Assembly (NCBI RefSeq): GCF_003751945.1
Contig: NZ_RJKL01000001.1
Coordinates: 7,520,501 to 7,584,500 of the forward strand
Length of the DNA: 64,000 nt
Direction of reading: 5' to 3'
DNA from: Couchioplanes caeruleus
Lineage (GTDB): Bacteria > Actinomycetota > Actinomycetes > Mycobacteriales > Micromonosporaceae
Position 1 is the first letter of the stretch. Each line of letters starts with the position of its first letter. The notes beneath the pieces are model-generated. The model saw nothing but the letters and a program-made list of their open reading frames with translations. It was not told the origin of the DNA and ran no database searches. Both the position numbers and the translations under genes were made by a program. Shown in pieces: positions 27,701 through 36,930 of the stretch.

Positions 27701-29931
27701 ACGTCGGTCGGCAACGGCCGGCCGGCCCGCGCGGCGGCGTCGCGAGCGCGTTCGAAGTGCTCGACCGCGTCGGCCGGTGCGCGGTCGGCCAGCGCCTGCC
27801 GGCCGGCGGAAGCCGCGCTGTGGTACTGCGCCTCGGGATCGGTCGCCGCGCCGGCATGGGCGTAGTGGTGGGCCACGGCGTACACGTGCGCGGGGTCCTC
27901 CAGATCGCGGGCCGACTGCTCGAGCGCCACGGCGAGGTGGCGGTGCAGCCGCTGCACCTCGCCAGGTTCGAGATCGGCCAGGAGCGCCTCGGGCACGGCC
28001 GGATGGACGAACGCGTACCGTCCTCCGGTGCCCCGCTCGACCAGTCGCCGGGCGGTGGCGGCGCCGATCGCGTCGGCGACCAGTTCCGCCGGTGAGCCGC
28101 TGGCGGCGGCCACGACGTCGAACCCGAACCGCACACCCGCCACGGCGGCGACCTGAAGGGCCGTCCGATGCCCGGGGTCGATGTCGGCCAGTCGTGCCAC
28201 GACCAGCTCATGGCCACCGCCGGCCGCAACCTTGTGCAGCTCGTCGGCGTCGAATGCCCACTCACCCCAGTGCGGAACGAGCAGTCCACGGTCGGTCAGC
28301 TCCCGCAGGTACTCCACGGTGGCCAGCGGTAATCCACCGCTGCGGGCGGCGACATGAGCGACCAGGTCCGCGGGAACGGTGGCGCCCGGCAGCCGGGAGG
28401 CCAGCAGCATGGCGACGTCGGTCCTGGCGAGCGGCCGCAGCATGACGGTGGTGTCCAGGGCGGCGCCGCAGGACTCCCGCACGGCCGCGAGGTCGGCGTC
28501 GTCGGGCGCGGTCAGGACCACCAGCAGAGGCGTCTGCGCCAGCCCTGTGGCGAGCGTGGCCAGGACCCGTTGACTGGCCGGATCGAGGAGGTGCGCGTCA
28601 TCGAGGGCCAGGACCGCACCGCCGTGCTGGCGCGCGAGTTCGGCCAGGAATGTCGCCACGGCGGCGGTCAGGCGCTCGTCGCGCCCGTCGGACGCTCCCA
28701 CCGCGACGTCGGCGAGCACTGTCTCCAGGGCCGGGGAGATCGTGCGGATCAGTGCGGCGCCGGCGGTCTCGGCGGCCCGACGCAGGTGGGTATGAGCGAT
28801 GGTTCTCAGGTCCGCGGCGAGCCGCTCCAGTTGCCGCAGGTATCCGTCGATCGCGGAGCGCAGGGCGGCCATGGGCACATCGATGTCCGGAGAGCAACGC
28901 GCGTGCAGGGTCGGCCCCTCGTCGCCCGCGCTCGGGATGCGCAACTGCGCCATCAGGGCACTGCGGCCGGCGCCGGCCGGGCCGTGCACCACCGCGATCC
29001 CGCCGGTACCGGCGCGTGCGGCCTGCCGGCGGGCGGTGAGCACGGCCAGCTCGCGGTCGCGACCGATCAGTGGGGGATCGGCCACCGTCTCGGGGCCGGT
29101 ATCGCCGGCGCAGGGGCGCAGGGCGGCGAGGAGGTCGCTCGCGCCCGGGTACCGATCGTCCGGATCCTTGGCGAGCAGCCGGGCGACGACCCCGGCGAGC
29201 TCCGCACCGACCTGCGGTCGCAGCGTGCGTACGTCCGGAGCCGGGGCGACGGTGTGCAGGCGGAGCAGTTCGCCGACGCTGGATGCCGCGAAGGGCGGGT
29301 GCCCGGTCAGGCACTCGAACAGCACCACGCCGAGGGAGTACAGGTCGGAGCGGCCGTCCACCGGCCGCTTCAGCATGCCTGCCTGCTCCGGTGCCGTGTA
29401 GCTGAACGTACCGACCGCGGTGTGCTCGGCATCCGACTCGCCGTCGCGTGCCGCCAATCCGAAGTCGATCAGAACCGCCGGGCCGTCGGAAGGCACGATG
29501 ATGTTCTGCGGCTTGATGTCGCGGTGAATCAGGCCGGTACGGTGCGCCGCGCTCAGCGCACCCGCCAGCTCCATGCCGAGCTGCGCGGTACGGGCCTCCG
29601 ACAGCGGGCCGTCGCCCAGCAGCTCGGCCAGCGGGCGGCCGTCGATCAGCTCCGTGACGAGCGCGGCGCGGCCCTCGAACAGGCCGGCGGCGCGAGCGCG
29701 CACCACACCGGGATGGTCGACGCAGGCCAGCAGCGCCGCCTCCCGCCGGAACGCCAGCAGCGCGGCGGCCTCGTCCGCGGCGTTGCGCTCCTGCTTGAGG
29801 GCGTACCGACGCTCGCCCCGGCGCGCGACTTTCACCACGGTGTGCGCGCCGTGCCCCAGCAGGTCCTCCGCCGCCAAGTCGGTCAGCTCGACCGGGGCCG
29901 CCCTCGGCCTTAGCCTGCCGTTCCCTGCCAC
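24703..29931 (-). CDS. Ser/Thr kinase-ATPase-TPR-GAF-GGDEF signalling giant
   Basis: A 1742-aa protein. A Hanks-type kinase comes first (about 12-275) with RYALKQER, HRDIKPQN (about 136) and IDFGLAA all intact. Then comes a large AAA/STAND-like ATPase with P-loop GPAGAGRS (about 315). A long helical TPR-like region follows, then one or two GAF domains (from about 1255) and a C-terminal GGDEF domain whose signature GGEEF (about 1659) is canonical, so it should make c-di-GMP. It appears cytoplasmic. GTG at 29931 has GAGGT upstream; a longer frame to 30384 runs antisense through a LuxR remnant. The design links protein phosphorylation, ligand sensing and a cyclase output in one chain. Confidence 0.88.
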   Translation of the reverse strand: MAGNGRLRPRAAPVELTDLAAEDLLGHGAHTVVKVARRGERRYALKQERNAADEAAALLAFRREAALLACVDHPGVVRARAAGLFEGRAALVTELIDGRPLAELLGDGPLSEARTAQLGMELAGALSAAHRTGLIHRDIKPQNIIVPSDGPAVLIDFGLAARDGESDAEHTAVGTFSYTAPEQAGMLKRPVDGRSDLYSLGVVLFECLTGHPPFAASSVGELLRLHTVAPAPDVRTLRPQVGAELAGVVARLLAKDPDDRYPGASDLLAALRPCAGDTGPETVADPPLIGRDRELAVLTARRQAARAGTGGIAVVHGPAGAGRSALMAQLRIPSAGDEGPTLHARCSPDIDVPMAALRSAIDGYLRQLERLAADLRTIAHTHLRRAAETAGAALIRTISPALETVLADVAVGASDGRDERLTAAVATFLAELARQHGGAVLALDDAHLLDPASQRVLATLATGLAQTPLLVVLTAPDDADLAAVRESCGAALDTTVMLRPLARTDVAMLLASRLPGATVPADLVAHVAARSGGLPLATVEYLRELTDRGLLVPHWGEWAFDADELHKVAAGGGHELVVARLADIDPGHRTALQVAAVAGVRFGFDVVAAASGSPAELVADAIGAATARRLVERGTGGRYAFVHPAVPEALLADLEPGEVQRLHRHLAVALEQSARDLEDPAHVYAVAHHYAHAGAATDPEAQYHSAASAGRQALADRAPADAVEHFERARDAAARAGRPLPTDVAHDLALAYLRTARFEAARQLIRATLDDEADPTARARLWATLAEVENDLFAGAAAVAATTSALAELGHPVPRHAAARLLSALGSAAAGALVRRTGLGAGTARGERRADLERRATLLHAAAYGAASVQQVVPSILFLLRALYLVNRLGPGVAYARVYAVLGYVLGLAKRQRSAGRCLELGIQAAEQVGDPALIAYVNWLRGMNGYVTGADSGAEWERMIHRDARWLDPPQFLFSYSFIGLRKLLAGHVEQSRAAHERGLSLLPPDSTRLGADYFSLLGVMGPAMQGRPAEAARALAAIRAAMPADATSGERGNIAVAQLCVVVEQGEFGEPFEAAVAEFQALGLRRADMSVIHHWFYVLAAVGRLAQCRLAAPGDRQARLIAARQAIRELGRVAVAPLSRTVHGLAGAALLEQSGKPDEALAAVARTERRAWVLDAPLLEFDAARIRARALRRLGHDGAADRQAQRAHNLAQVQGWEHRARQVRAEFGVNTTQQSERPSYAHTGTADSHRNRRLEALQQISVAAATVLDPTELARVALDETLRILGAERALLFICDDDGELRRFAGRDAAGTDLKSVTDFGSTLLERVRESGQAVVVTGTEHGAALGSHSVVAHGLRSIIVAPVLLNGRLTGVVYLDSRLARGIFTEADADVLTAIVSHVAVALETARAAQLDADVRTARRQQEVAELLRTSLAELGGLHEPGAVLDRLFATLLHWSGAAGGCLLRADDALLTVVAAEGNVDEGRLGTQLNLADAPELAARVNTGGPTLGPAPQELTGPLTADSTALAIPITARERLVAVAILLDADPDAASREVAAALADQGGSAYDNAHLFSRVQELATTDGLTGVANRRHFHDLAETLVNAARRGKRQLAAIMLDIDHFKKVNDTYGHGAGDDVIREVARRLGLSVRQCDVLGRYGGEEFAVVLPDYQGAEEAVAERMRAMVAGEPITTRVGPVPVTISLGMARLDPTDDGLDTLLARADHALYRAKEAGRNRIALA

Positions 29932-30099
29932 GCAGACACCTCGCGTTCTCCGGAGCCTCACTGCCCCATCGGCCGATACGACCGGCTCGTGAGAGTTAGA
30001 GCCAGAAATATGCCCCCAAGGGGCTTTTGCCCCTGGATAGCGGTTGCGTCCATGTTCTTGCCGTTCCGCGTGGCCTGGTACATGACGGTGGCGGCATAA

Positions 30100-30460
30100 T
30101 GGACCGGACGCGGGGGCGACGACGTACGGGACCTGCTCGCCGCGCCGGCTCCGCTGATCGCGGACGCGGTCGACCCGCTGCGTACCCTGGTCGCGCTGGC
30201 TGGTGCTGATCTCGCCGGCACCGCCGCTGCACGGCCTGACCCGCCGGGAGCTCGAGGTCCTCGGCCTGCTCGTCGAGGGCCGCGGCATCACGGCCATCGC
30301 CGTCTGCCTGACCACCAGCGTGCGCACCACCCTTGACCACCTCGAGCAGATCATGGTCAAACTCGGCGTCGGTACGCGGGCCATGGCGGCCGTGCGAGCC
30401 CTGCGCCAGGGCCTCTACCTGCCCGCCGGGCTGCTGCCCGCGCCCGGCGACAACCGTTGA
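30100..30460 (+). pseudogene. LuxR-family (GAF-HTH type) regulator remnant
   Basis: One frame reads DDVRDLLAAPAPLIADAVDP up to about 30190. From about 30203 another frame carries an almost complete LuxR HTH: LTRRELEVLGLLVEG, then LDHLEQIMVKLGVGTRAMAAVRA. The two pieces look like the ends of one longer GAF-LuxR regulator with the middle deleted and the frame shifted. A short 85-aa HTH-only product from GTG 30203 is the alternative reading. It lies between two c-di-GMP genes. Confidence 0.55.
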
Positions 30461-30601
30461 GCCGGCGGTCGGCCCGGCCTTTCCGATGCCGGAGCTGTCG
30501 GCGCACGGGTGCAGTTCGCTACCTTTCGAGCGCCGGATCGCACCGAACCGCTAACCGTCGGTGCGTATCCATGAGGTGAGCTGACCAAGGGGGCGGACGA
30601 C

Positions 30602-33025
30602 ATGGTGTCGACGATTGCGGCCGGACCGTCGCCGGCGGCGAGTCCGGCGATCGCCGTGTCGTCGAGGCTGCGGCGGCTGCGGCGGCTGCGCCGGTACGCC
30701 TGGCGATACGTCAGCGGCCTCGGCGCCGCTACCGTCGTGGTCGGCCCCTTTCTGCCGTGGGCTGCCACGCAGGCGCTGTACGGCCTCGCAGGGCTGGCTT
30801 CCGTCGCCGCGGCCGTCGTGGGCATCCGGCTGCACCGGCCGGCGTCGGCCCGCCCGTGGTGGCTGCTGGTCGGCGCGGTCTCCATGGCCACCCTCGGCAA
30901 CGTGTACTGGTCGGTGGAATTCCACCTCACCGGGCAGCGGATCCCGTTCGGCTCCCTCGGTGACTGGATCTATCTCAGCGCCTATCCGCTGCTGGTCGCC
31001 TCGCTCTGGACGATGGCCGGGCGTGGTGCCCGCCGTACCGGGCTGGTCGACTCCGCCATCGTGACCAGTGGGCTCGCCGTACTGATGTGGACCCTGGTGA
31101 TCGACGGCTTCCTGGACGGCTACCCGCTGGCCGGCGCCCGGCTGGCGATAGCGATGGCGTTCCCCGTCTTCGATCTTGTGGTGGTGGCGGTCGCTGCGCG
31201 GCTGCTGTTCACCGGGAACACACCCCCGATGGCGCACCTGCTGGCAGCCGTCATGGTGGCCGCGCTGATCACGGCCGACATGGTGCACTTCGCCGACACG
31301 GCCGGCAGTGTCGTCGGCGAGGTCGCGCACAACCCGGTGTCGACCGCCGGCTGGTTGCTCGGGCTGGTCTTCGCCGGCGCGGCGTCCACGCACCCGTCGA
31401 TCAGTCGCCCCACCGAGGCGGGCCCGTTACGGCTGCGGCTCGGCCTCGGACTGCAGCCCGGGGTGCAGATCGTGCTTGCCCTGCTGGGGCCGGCGGTCAC
31501 CGCCGTCTCCCTGCTCGACGAGCTCACCGTCGGTGAGGCGGAGTCGGCCGACGTCCTGGTTCCGCTGGTCACCACCGCCGTGATGTCGATGCTGCTCGTG
31601 GTCCGGCAGCAGCAGTTCGCCCGGACCGCGACGGCGCGCGCCGCGGATCTGGCGGCGCAGGCGTCCACCCTCACCAGGGCCCTGGAGGAGCAGCGTGCTC
31701 TGCAGGAGCGGCTGAGCCACCAGACCCTGCACGACCCGCTCACCGATCTGGCCAATCGACTGCTGTTGCAGGAACGGCTGGGGCACGCCCTGTCCCGCCG
31801 GGCCGGCGGCGCGCACGGCTTGCTGCTGCTCGACCTGGACGGCTTCAAGGACGTCAACGACACGCTCGGCCACCCGGTCGGCGACGAGTTGCTGATCGCG
31901 GTCGCGATGCGCCTGGGCGCCCTGGTGCCCGACGGCGACACGTTGGCCCGGCTGGGCGGCGACGAGTTCGCCATCCTCCTGGAGGAGACCGATCCGGAGC
32001 GCACGGTCACGGTGGCGACCGCCGTGCTGGAGGCGATCCGCCAGCCGTTCACGGTCGCCGGGGTGGAGCTGTCGCTGACCACCAGCATCGGCCTGCACAC
32101 AGTGCGGTCGCCGGCCACCGTTGCGGAAGCACTTCGCGATGTCGACCTGGCGCTGTACGCGGCGAAGTCCGCCGGCAAGAACCAGGTGGCGGTCTTCACC
32201 GAGTGGTTGCGCAGCGAGCGTCAGGACTACGCCCAGACCGTGGCGGGGCTGCGCCGTGCCCTCAAGGACGACGAGTTCGAGCTGCACTACCAGCCGCTGG
32301 TGGATCTGGCGACCGGGGGCGTGCGCGGGGTGGAGGCGCTGCTGCGCTGGAGCCCGCCGGGCCAGGGGCCGGTACCGCCGAGCGCGTTCATCCCGGTCGC
32401 CGAGCAGAGCGGGCTGATCGGCGTCATCGGCGACTGGGTGCTGCGCCGGGCCTGCACCGAGGCGCGGGCGTGGTACGAGCGCTACGGCACCACGGTGTCG
32501 GTCAACGTGGCCGGCCCGCAGTTGCGTGACCCCGGTTTCCCCGACACCGTGCGGCGGGTGTTGCGCGACACCGGCCTGCCCCCGCAGGCGCTCACCCTCG
32601 AGATCACCGAGACCGACCTGGTCGCCACCACGATGGCCGAGGCCGACGAGGTGATCGCCCGGCTGGTCGGTATCCGCGAGTGGGGGGTCCGGGTCGCCAT
32701 CGACGACTTCGGCACCGGATACTCCTCCCTGTCCTACCTGCGCCAGCTTCCGGTCGACATCCTCAAGATCGACCGCGCGTTCATCCCGCAGGACCGCGGC
32801 GACGCGGGTTTCCGGCCCGACGACCTGACCCTCACCCGGGCGATCGTCGACCTCGGCGCCAGCCTGCGGCTGACCACGGTCGCCGAGGGTGTGGAGACCG
32901 CCGCCCAGGCGGACATGCTGCGTGAGCTGAACTGCCCGGTGGTGCAGGGTTACCACTTCTACCGCCCGATGCCCGCCCGCGATCTCGCGGGGGTTCTTGC
33001 CGGGTCGGTCGCGGTGGCCGCCTGA
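30602..33025 (+). CDS. Membrane GGDEF-EAL protein, canonical motifs
   Basis: An 807-aa protein with about eight N-terminal membrane segments, GGDEF (LGGDEFAILLEE, canonical) and EAL (EALLRW, SVNVAG, LEITET, DDFGTGYSSL, DILKIDRAF, AEGVET). Both active sites appear complete, so it could make and break c-di-GMP. It has the same length and layout as the GADEF-EAL protein at 18562-20985, which points to an old duplication followed by loss of the cyclase motif in the other copy. The ATG follows a G-rich AAGGGGGCGG. Confidence 0.9.
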   Translation: MVSTIAAGPSPAASPAIAVSSRLRRLRRLRRYAWRYVSGLGAATVVVGPFLPWAATQALYGLAGLASVAAAVVGIRLHRPASARPWWLLVGAVSMATLGNVYWSVEFHLTGQRIPFGSLGDWIYLSAYPLLVASLWTMAGRGARRTGLVDSAIVTSGLAVLMWTLVIDGFLDGYPLAGARLAIAMAFPVFDLVVVAVAARLLFTGNTPPMAHLLAAVMVAALITADMVHFADTAGSVVGEVAHNPVSTAGWLLGLVFAGAASTHPSISRPTEAGPLRLRLGLGLQPGVQIVLALLGPAVTAVSLLDELTVGEAESADVLVPLVTTAVMSMLLVVRQQQFARTATARAADLAAQASTLTRALEEQRALQERLSHQTLHDPLTDLANRLLLQERLGHALSRRAGGAHGLLLLDLDGFKDVNDTLGHPVGDELLIAVAMRLGALVPDGDTLARLGGDEFAILLEETDPERTVTVATAVLEAIRQPFTVAGVELSLTTSIGLHTVRSPATVAEALRDVDLALYAAKSAGKNQVAVFTEWLRSERQDYAQTVAGLRRALKDDEFELHYQPLVDLATGGVRGVEALLRWSPPGQGPVPPSAFIPVAEQSGLIGVIGDWVLRRACTEARAWYERYGTTVSVNVAGPQLRDPGFPDTVRRVLRDTGLPPQALTLEITETDLVATTMAEADEVIARLVGIREWGVRVAIDDFGTGYSSLSYLRQLPVDILKIDRAFIPQDRGDAGFRPDDLTLTRAIVDLGASLRLTTVAEGVETAAQADMLRELNCPVVQGYHFYRPMPARDLAGVLAGSVAVAA

Positions 33026-33226
33026 GGGCCCGAATGTGCGGCCGGAAAGCGCTGATGAATCGCGTTCTTCTACGATTTTTGGTGCCTTTCTGTATTCGAG
33101 CGCCTGCTGACGGAAATGCCCCGTCCGCCGTGTCCACCCAGGTCAGAGCCCTGGCCCTCATCGCGAAAGCAGTTCATGTGCGGCGGATCGGTGGTGTCGC
33201 GGTCCCTCGATGAGGGGATTAGGCAG

Positions 33227-33245
33227 TTAGGCAAGGCTTGCTTTA
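33227..33245 (+). promoter_or_regulatory. Iron-box-like operator (IdeR/DmdR1 type)
   Basis: TTAGGCAAGGCTTGCTTTA is a 19-base imperfect dyad (7 of 9 paired positions) and matches 13 of 19 positions of the actinobacterial iron box TTAGGTTAGGCTAACCTAA. A second TTAGGCAG half lies at 33219-33226. The downstream ATG is only 11 bases away without a Shine-Dalgarno, suggesting a leaderless transcript whose promoter the repressor would cover. The downstream genes are ferric iron transporters, which supports the call. Confidence 0.7.
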
Positions 33246-33255
33246 TGGTCGGCCC

Positions 33256-35832
33256 ATGTCCGACCGGCTCGACCCCGACGCGCCCGCCCGGCGCCTCCTG
33301 CTGGGCCGGGACCTCGCGGCGTTCGGCGAGCGGACCGCTCTGGTCACCGCGGACGAGGAGATCTCCTACGCGGAGCTCGCGGCGCGGGTGGACCAGGCCG
33401 GCCGCGCGCTGGGCCCGACCCGCCGGCTGGTGCTGGTCGCGGGGGCGAACACCGTCGACGCGGTGGTCGGGTACCTCGGTGTGCTCGCCGCCGGTCATGT
33501 GGTGCTGCTGGTCCCGGACGAGGACAGGGCGATCGAGTCGCTGACCCGGGCATATGACCCGGACGTGGTGTGCCGGACCGCCGACGGGGCGTGGCGCCAG
33601 GTCGAGCGGCGGCGGGGCTCGGCCCACGAGCTGCACCCGGACCTGGCGCTGCTGCTCAGCACGTCCGGCTCGACCGGCTCGCCGAAGCTCGTGCGGCTGT
33701 CGTACGAGAATCTGCGCGCCAACGCCGAGTCGATCGCCGCGTACCTCGGCGTCCGGGACGGCGACCGGGCGGCGACCACGCTGCCCCTGCACTACTGCTA
33801 CGGCCTGTCCGTGCTGCACAGCAATCTGATCCGCGGCGCCGGGATCATCCTGACCGGTCTGTCGGTCGCCGACGCGTGCTTCTGGGAGCTGTTCCGCGCG
33901 GCGCGGGGCACGAGCATCGCCGGCGTTCCGTACACGTTCACGCTGCTGGATCGGGTCGGATTCGACACCATGGAGCTGCCGCACCTGCGCTATGTGACGC
34001 AGGCGGGCGGCCCGATGCCGCCCGACCGGGTGCGGCGCTACGCCGAGCTGGGCCGGCGACGCGGCTTCGACCTCTTCGTCATGTACGGGCAGACCGAGGC
34101 GACCGCTCGGATGGCGTACCTGCCTCCGGACCGGGCGCTGACCCATCCGTCCGCGATCGGCGTGCCGGTGCCGGGCGGGGCATTGCGACTGGCCCCGGTC
34201 GACGAGGCGCCGGACGGCATCGGGGAGCTGGTCTACTCGGGCCCCAACGTGATGCTCGGGTACGCCGGACGGCCGGCCGACCTGGCCCTGGGCCGTACCG
34301 TGGACGAGCTGTTCACCGGGGACCTCGCGCGGCGCGGCGTCGACGGCCTGTTCGAGATCATCGGCCGGCGCAGCCGCTTCGCGAAGCTGTTCGGCATCCG
34401 CATCGACCTGCAGCACGTGGAGGCGGGTCTGGAGTCGGACGGCATCCGGGCCTGCTGCGTGGCCGGCGACGACGAGCTGGTGGTGGCGATCGAGCAGGCC
34501 GAGCGCCGCGGGGACGCCCGGCGGCTGGTCGCGGCCGGGTGCAAGCTGCCGGCTCGTTCCGTGCGCGTGCTGGTGCTGCCGGAACTGCCGCGCCTGGCGT
34601 CGGGGAAGGTCGACCTGCGGGCGGTGGCGGCGCTGGCCGCGGAGCCGGTCCCGGCGGCGCCCGCCGCGGTGGACGGCACGGACCTGCGCCTGCTGTATGC
34701 GGAGATCCTCGACCGCGACGACGTCACCGACGACAGCACCTTCGTCGGGCTCGGGGGCGATTCGCTGTCGTACGTCGAGATGTCGGTCCGTCTCGAACAG
34801 GTCCTCGGCGTGCTTCCGGTGGGCTGGCACACCACGCCGATCCGGCAGTTGCGCGCCGGAGCCGGCGAGCCGTCGCCGCGCCGGCGCCGCACGCTCGACA
34901 CGGGTGTCGCGCTGCGGGCCGTCGCCATCGTCCTCATCGTCGGCACGCACGCCGATCTCTTCACCGTGCGGGGCGGCGCGCATCTGCTGCTCGCGCTGGC
35001 CGGATTCAACTTCGCCCGCTTCCATCTCACCGATGCCCCGCGGCGGCGGCGCATCCGGCATCTCGGCGCATCCGTGGCCCGCATCGCCGTGCCTGCGTCG
35101 CTGTATCTGGCGCTGGTGGCACTGCTCGACCACAAGTACAGCTGGCAGAACGCGTTGCTGCTCAACGAGGCCATCGGCCCGCGCTACGGAGCGCAGCGGC
35201 ACTACTGGTTCGTCGAGACCCTGGTGTACATGCTGGTGGCGCTGGCGGCGGTGCTCGCGATCCGCAGGGTCGACCGATGGGAGCGGCGGTGGCCGTTCCT
35301 GTTACCGGTGGGGCTGCTCACCGTCGGTCTCGCCGTCCGGTACGACCTGATCCCGCTCAGCTTCGAGGACAACTTCACGACGCCCGCGACGCTGTTCTGG
35401 TTCTTCGCGCTCGGCTGGGCGGTCGCGAAGGCCGGCGCCCCGTGGCAGCGTCTGTTGGTCACCGTGGCCGGCGTGGTGGCGGTGGCCGGCTACTTCGGCG
35501 ATCCGCTGCGCGAGGCGGTGATCGGCGTGGGCCTGGTCCTGCTGGCGTGGATGCCGCATCTGCCCAGCCTGCCCGGGCTGAACCGGGTCGCCGGGATGCT
35601 GGCGGGCAGCTCGCTCTACATCTACCTGATCCACTGGCAGGTCTATCCGCCCCTGCAGCGGCTGTCTCCGCTGCTGGCCACGCTGGCAGCCGTGGTCGCG
35701 GGCGTCGCGCTCGGCGTCGTGGCCGGGCGGGCCACTCAGTGGCTGGGCGGGCTGCGGTTCCGGCAGCGGGCACCCCGTCGCCTCCGGGCGCACCAGGTAC
35801 GCCCTCGCCGACTGAGACCGACTTTCCGATGA
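33256..35832 (+). CDS. Adenylation-carrier-acyltransferase-3 fusion enzyme
   Basis: An 858-aa single chain. An AMP-binding domain (about 1-470) has LLSTSGSTGSPKL (about 135) and MYGQTEATARM. A carrier domain has GGDSLSYVEM with Ser503 as the phosphopantetheine site. A membrane acyltransferase-3 domain (about 540-850, ten or so segments) opens with LRAVAIVLIVGTHAD. This predicts activation of an acid, loading onto the carrier and transfer by the membrane domain to an acceptor at the membrane. ATG at 33256 is chosen because the frame before it holds the iron box. It is followed after 28 bases by a ferric-iron ABC operon. A role in making or modifying an iron-related small molecule is inferred; substrate and acceptor are unknown. 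Confidence 0.85.
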   Translation: MSDRLDPDAPARRLLLGRDLAAFGERTALVTADEEISYAELAARVDQAGRALGPTRRLVLVAGANTVDAVVGYLGVLAAGHVVLLVPDEDRAIESLTRAYDPDVVCRTADGAWRQVERRRGSAHELHPDLALLLSTSGSTGSPKLVRLSYENLRANAESIAAYLGVRDGDRAATTLPLHYCYGLSVLHSNLIRGAGIILTGLSVADACFWELFRAARGTSIAGVPYTFTLLDRVGFDTMELPHLRYVTQAGGPMPPDRVRRYAELGRRRGFDLFVMYGQTEATARMAYLPPDRALTHPSAIGVPVPGGALRLAPVDEAPDGIGELVYSGPNVMLGYAGRPADLALGRTVDELFTGDLARRGVDGLFEIIGRRSRFAKLFGIRIDLQHVEAGLESDGIRACCVAGDDELVVAIEQAERRGDARRLVAAGCKLPARSVRVLVLPELPRLASGKVDLRAVAALAAEPVPAAPAAVDGTDLRLLYAEILDRDDVTDDSTFVGLGGDSLSYVEMSVRLEQVLGVLPVGWHTTPIRQLRAGAGEPSPRRRRTLDTGVALRAVAIVLIVGTHADLFTVRGGAHLLLALAGFNFARFHLTDAPRRRRIRHLGASVARIAVPASLYLALVALLDHKYSWQNALLLNEAIGPRYGAQRHYWFVETLVYMLVALAAVLAIRRVDRWERRWPFLLPVGLLTVGLAVRYDLIPLSFEDNFTTPATLFWFFALGWAVAKAGAPWQRLLVTVAGVVAVAGYFGDPLREAVIGVGLVLLAWMPHLPSLPGLNRVAGMLAGSSLYIYLIHWQVYPPLQRLSPLLATLAAVVAGVALGVVAGRATQWLGGLRFRQRAPRRLRAHQVRPRRLRPTFR

Positions 35833-35860
35833 ACCACCGATTTTCTTGAAGGAGAACCCC

Positions 35861-36904
35861 GTGCGGACCTGGAGTGCAAGACCCGCCCTGCTGACGGCGC
35901 TGTGTGCCGTCCTGCTGACGGGCACGGCCGCGTGTGGCGGAGAACCCGCGAGCGAACCGGGCGACAAGACCGTCGTGCTCTACAGCGGCCGGAACGAGGC
36001 GCTGGTCAAGCCGCTGTTCGAGATGTTCACGAAGAAGACCGGTATCAAGATCGAGGCCCGGTACGGCTCGACCGCCCAAATGGCCGCCCAACTCGCGGAG
36101 GAGGGCGAGAAGTCGCCCGCCGAGGCGTTCCTGTCGCAGGACGCCGGCGGCCTCGGCGCGGTCAACAAGAAGGGCCTGCTCGCCGCGGTTCCCGCCGAGC
36201 TCACCGCGAAGGTGCCGGCGACCTACCGGGCCAAGGACGGCAACTGGGTGGGCGTCACCGCGCGGTCCCGGGTCCTGGTCTACAACCCCACCATGGCCGA
36301 GAAGGAGGAGCTGCCGCCCTCGGTGTTCGACCTCACCGATCCGAAGTGGAAGGGCAAGGTGGCGATCGCACCCACCAACGGCTCCTTCCAGGCCTTCGTG
36401 ACCGCGGTCCGGGTGCAGCACGGCGAGGACAAGGCCAAGGAGTTCTTCACCGCGCTCAAGGCCAACGACGCGCAGATCCGCGAGAACAACATCGCCATCG
36501 TGGAGGAGGTGGAAGCCGGCAAGGTGCCGGTCGGCCTGGTCAACCACTACTACCTCGGCGAAGTCGCCAAGGAGCGCGGCACTACGCCCGACAAGCTCAA
36601 CGCCAAGCTGCACTTCTTCGCCGCCGGCGACAGCGGCGCCATGGTCAACGTCTCCGGCATCGGCGTGCTGCGCCGCTCCGCCACCGACCCGGACGTCCGG
36701 GCGTTGCTCGACTACCTGCTCTCCACCGAGGCGCAAACCTGGTTCGCCCAGACGACGTACGAATACCCGCTCGTCAGTGGCGCCCCTGCGCCCGCGTACG
36801 TGCCACCGCTGGCCGAGCTGAAGGTGCCGGACATCGACCTGAACGACCTCGAGACCCTCGAGGCCAGCATCGCGCTGATCAAGTCGGCGGGGTTGACGCC
36901 CTGA
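35861..36904 (+). CDS. Ferric-iron ABC transporter binding lipoprotein (FbpA/SfuA type)
   Basis: A 347-aa protein with a signal sequence and lipobox ending at Cys25 (GTAAC). The mature part has the FbpA layout: VVLYSGRNEALVKPLFEMF at the start, ARSRVLVYN in the hinge region, and the tandem tyrosine VNHYYLGE that binds ferric iron in this family. GTG at 35861 follows GAAGGAG. It captures iron at the outer face and hands it to the permease. The stop overlaps or abuts the permease start. Confidence 0.9.
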   Translation: MRTWSARPALLTALCAVLLTGTAACGGEPASEPGDKTVVLYSGRNEALVKPLFEMFTKKTGIKIEARYGSTAQMAAQLAEEGEKSPAEAFLSQDAGGLGAVNKKGLLAAVPAELTAKVPATYRAKDGNWVGVTARSRVLVYNPTMAEKEELPPSVFDLTDPKWKGKVAIAPTNGSFQAFVTAVRVQHGEDKAKEFFTALKANDAQIRENNIAIVEEVEAGKVPVGLVNHYYLGEVAKERGTTPDKLNAKLHFFAAGDSGAMVNVSGIGVLRRSATDPDVRALLDYLLSTEAQTWFAQTTYEYPLVSGAPAPAYVPPLAELKVPDIDLNDLETLEASIALIKSAGLTP

Positions 36905-36930
36905 CCATCGTCACTTCCCCGGCACGGCGG

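Noticed and set aside
29932..30384. N-terminal extension of the kinase-GGDEF protein to 1893 aa
   Set aside because: No homology before the kinase domain, and the extension is antisense to the LuxR remnant. GTG 29931 with GAGGT is a better start.
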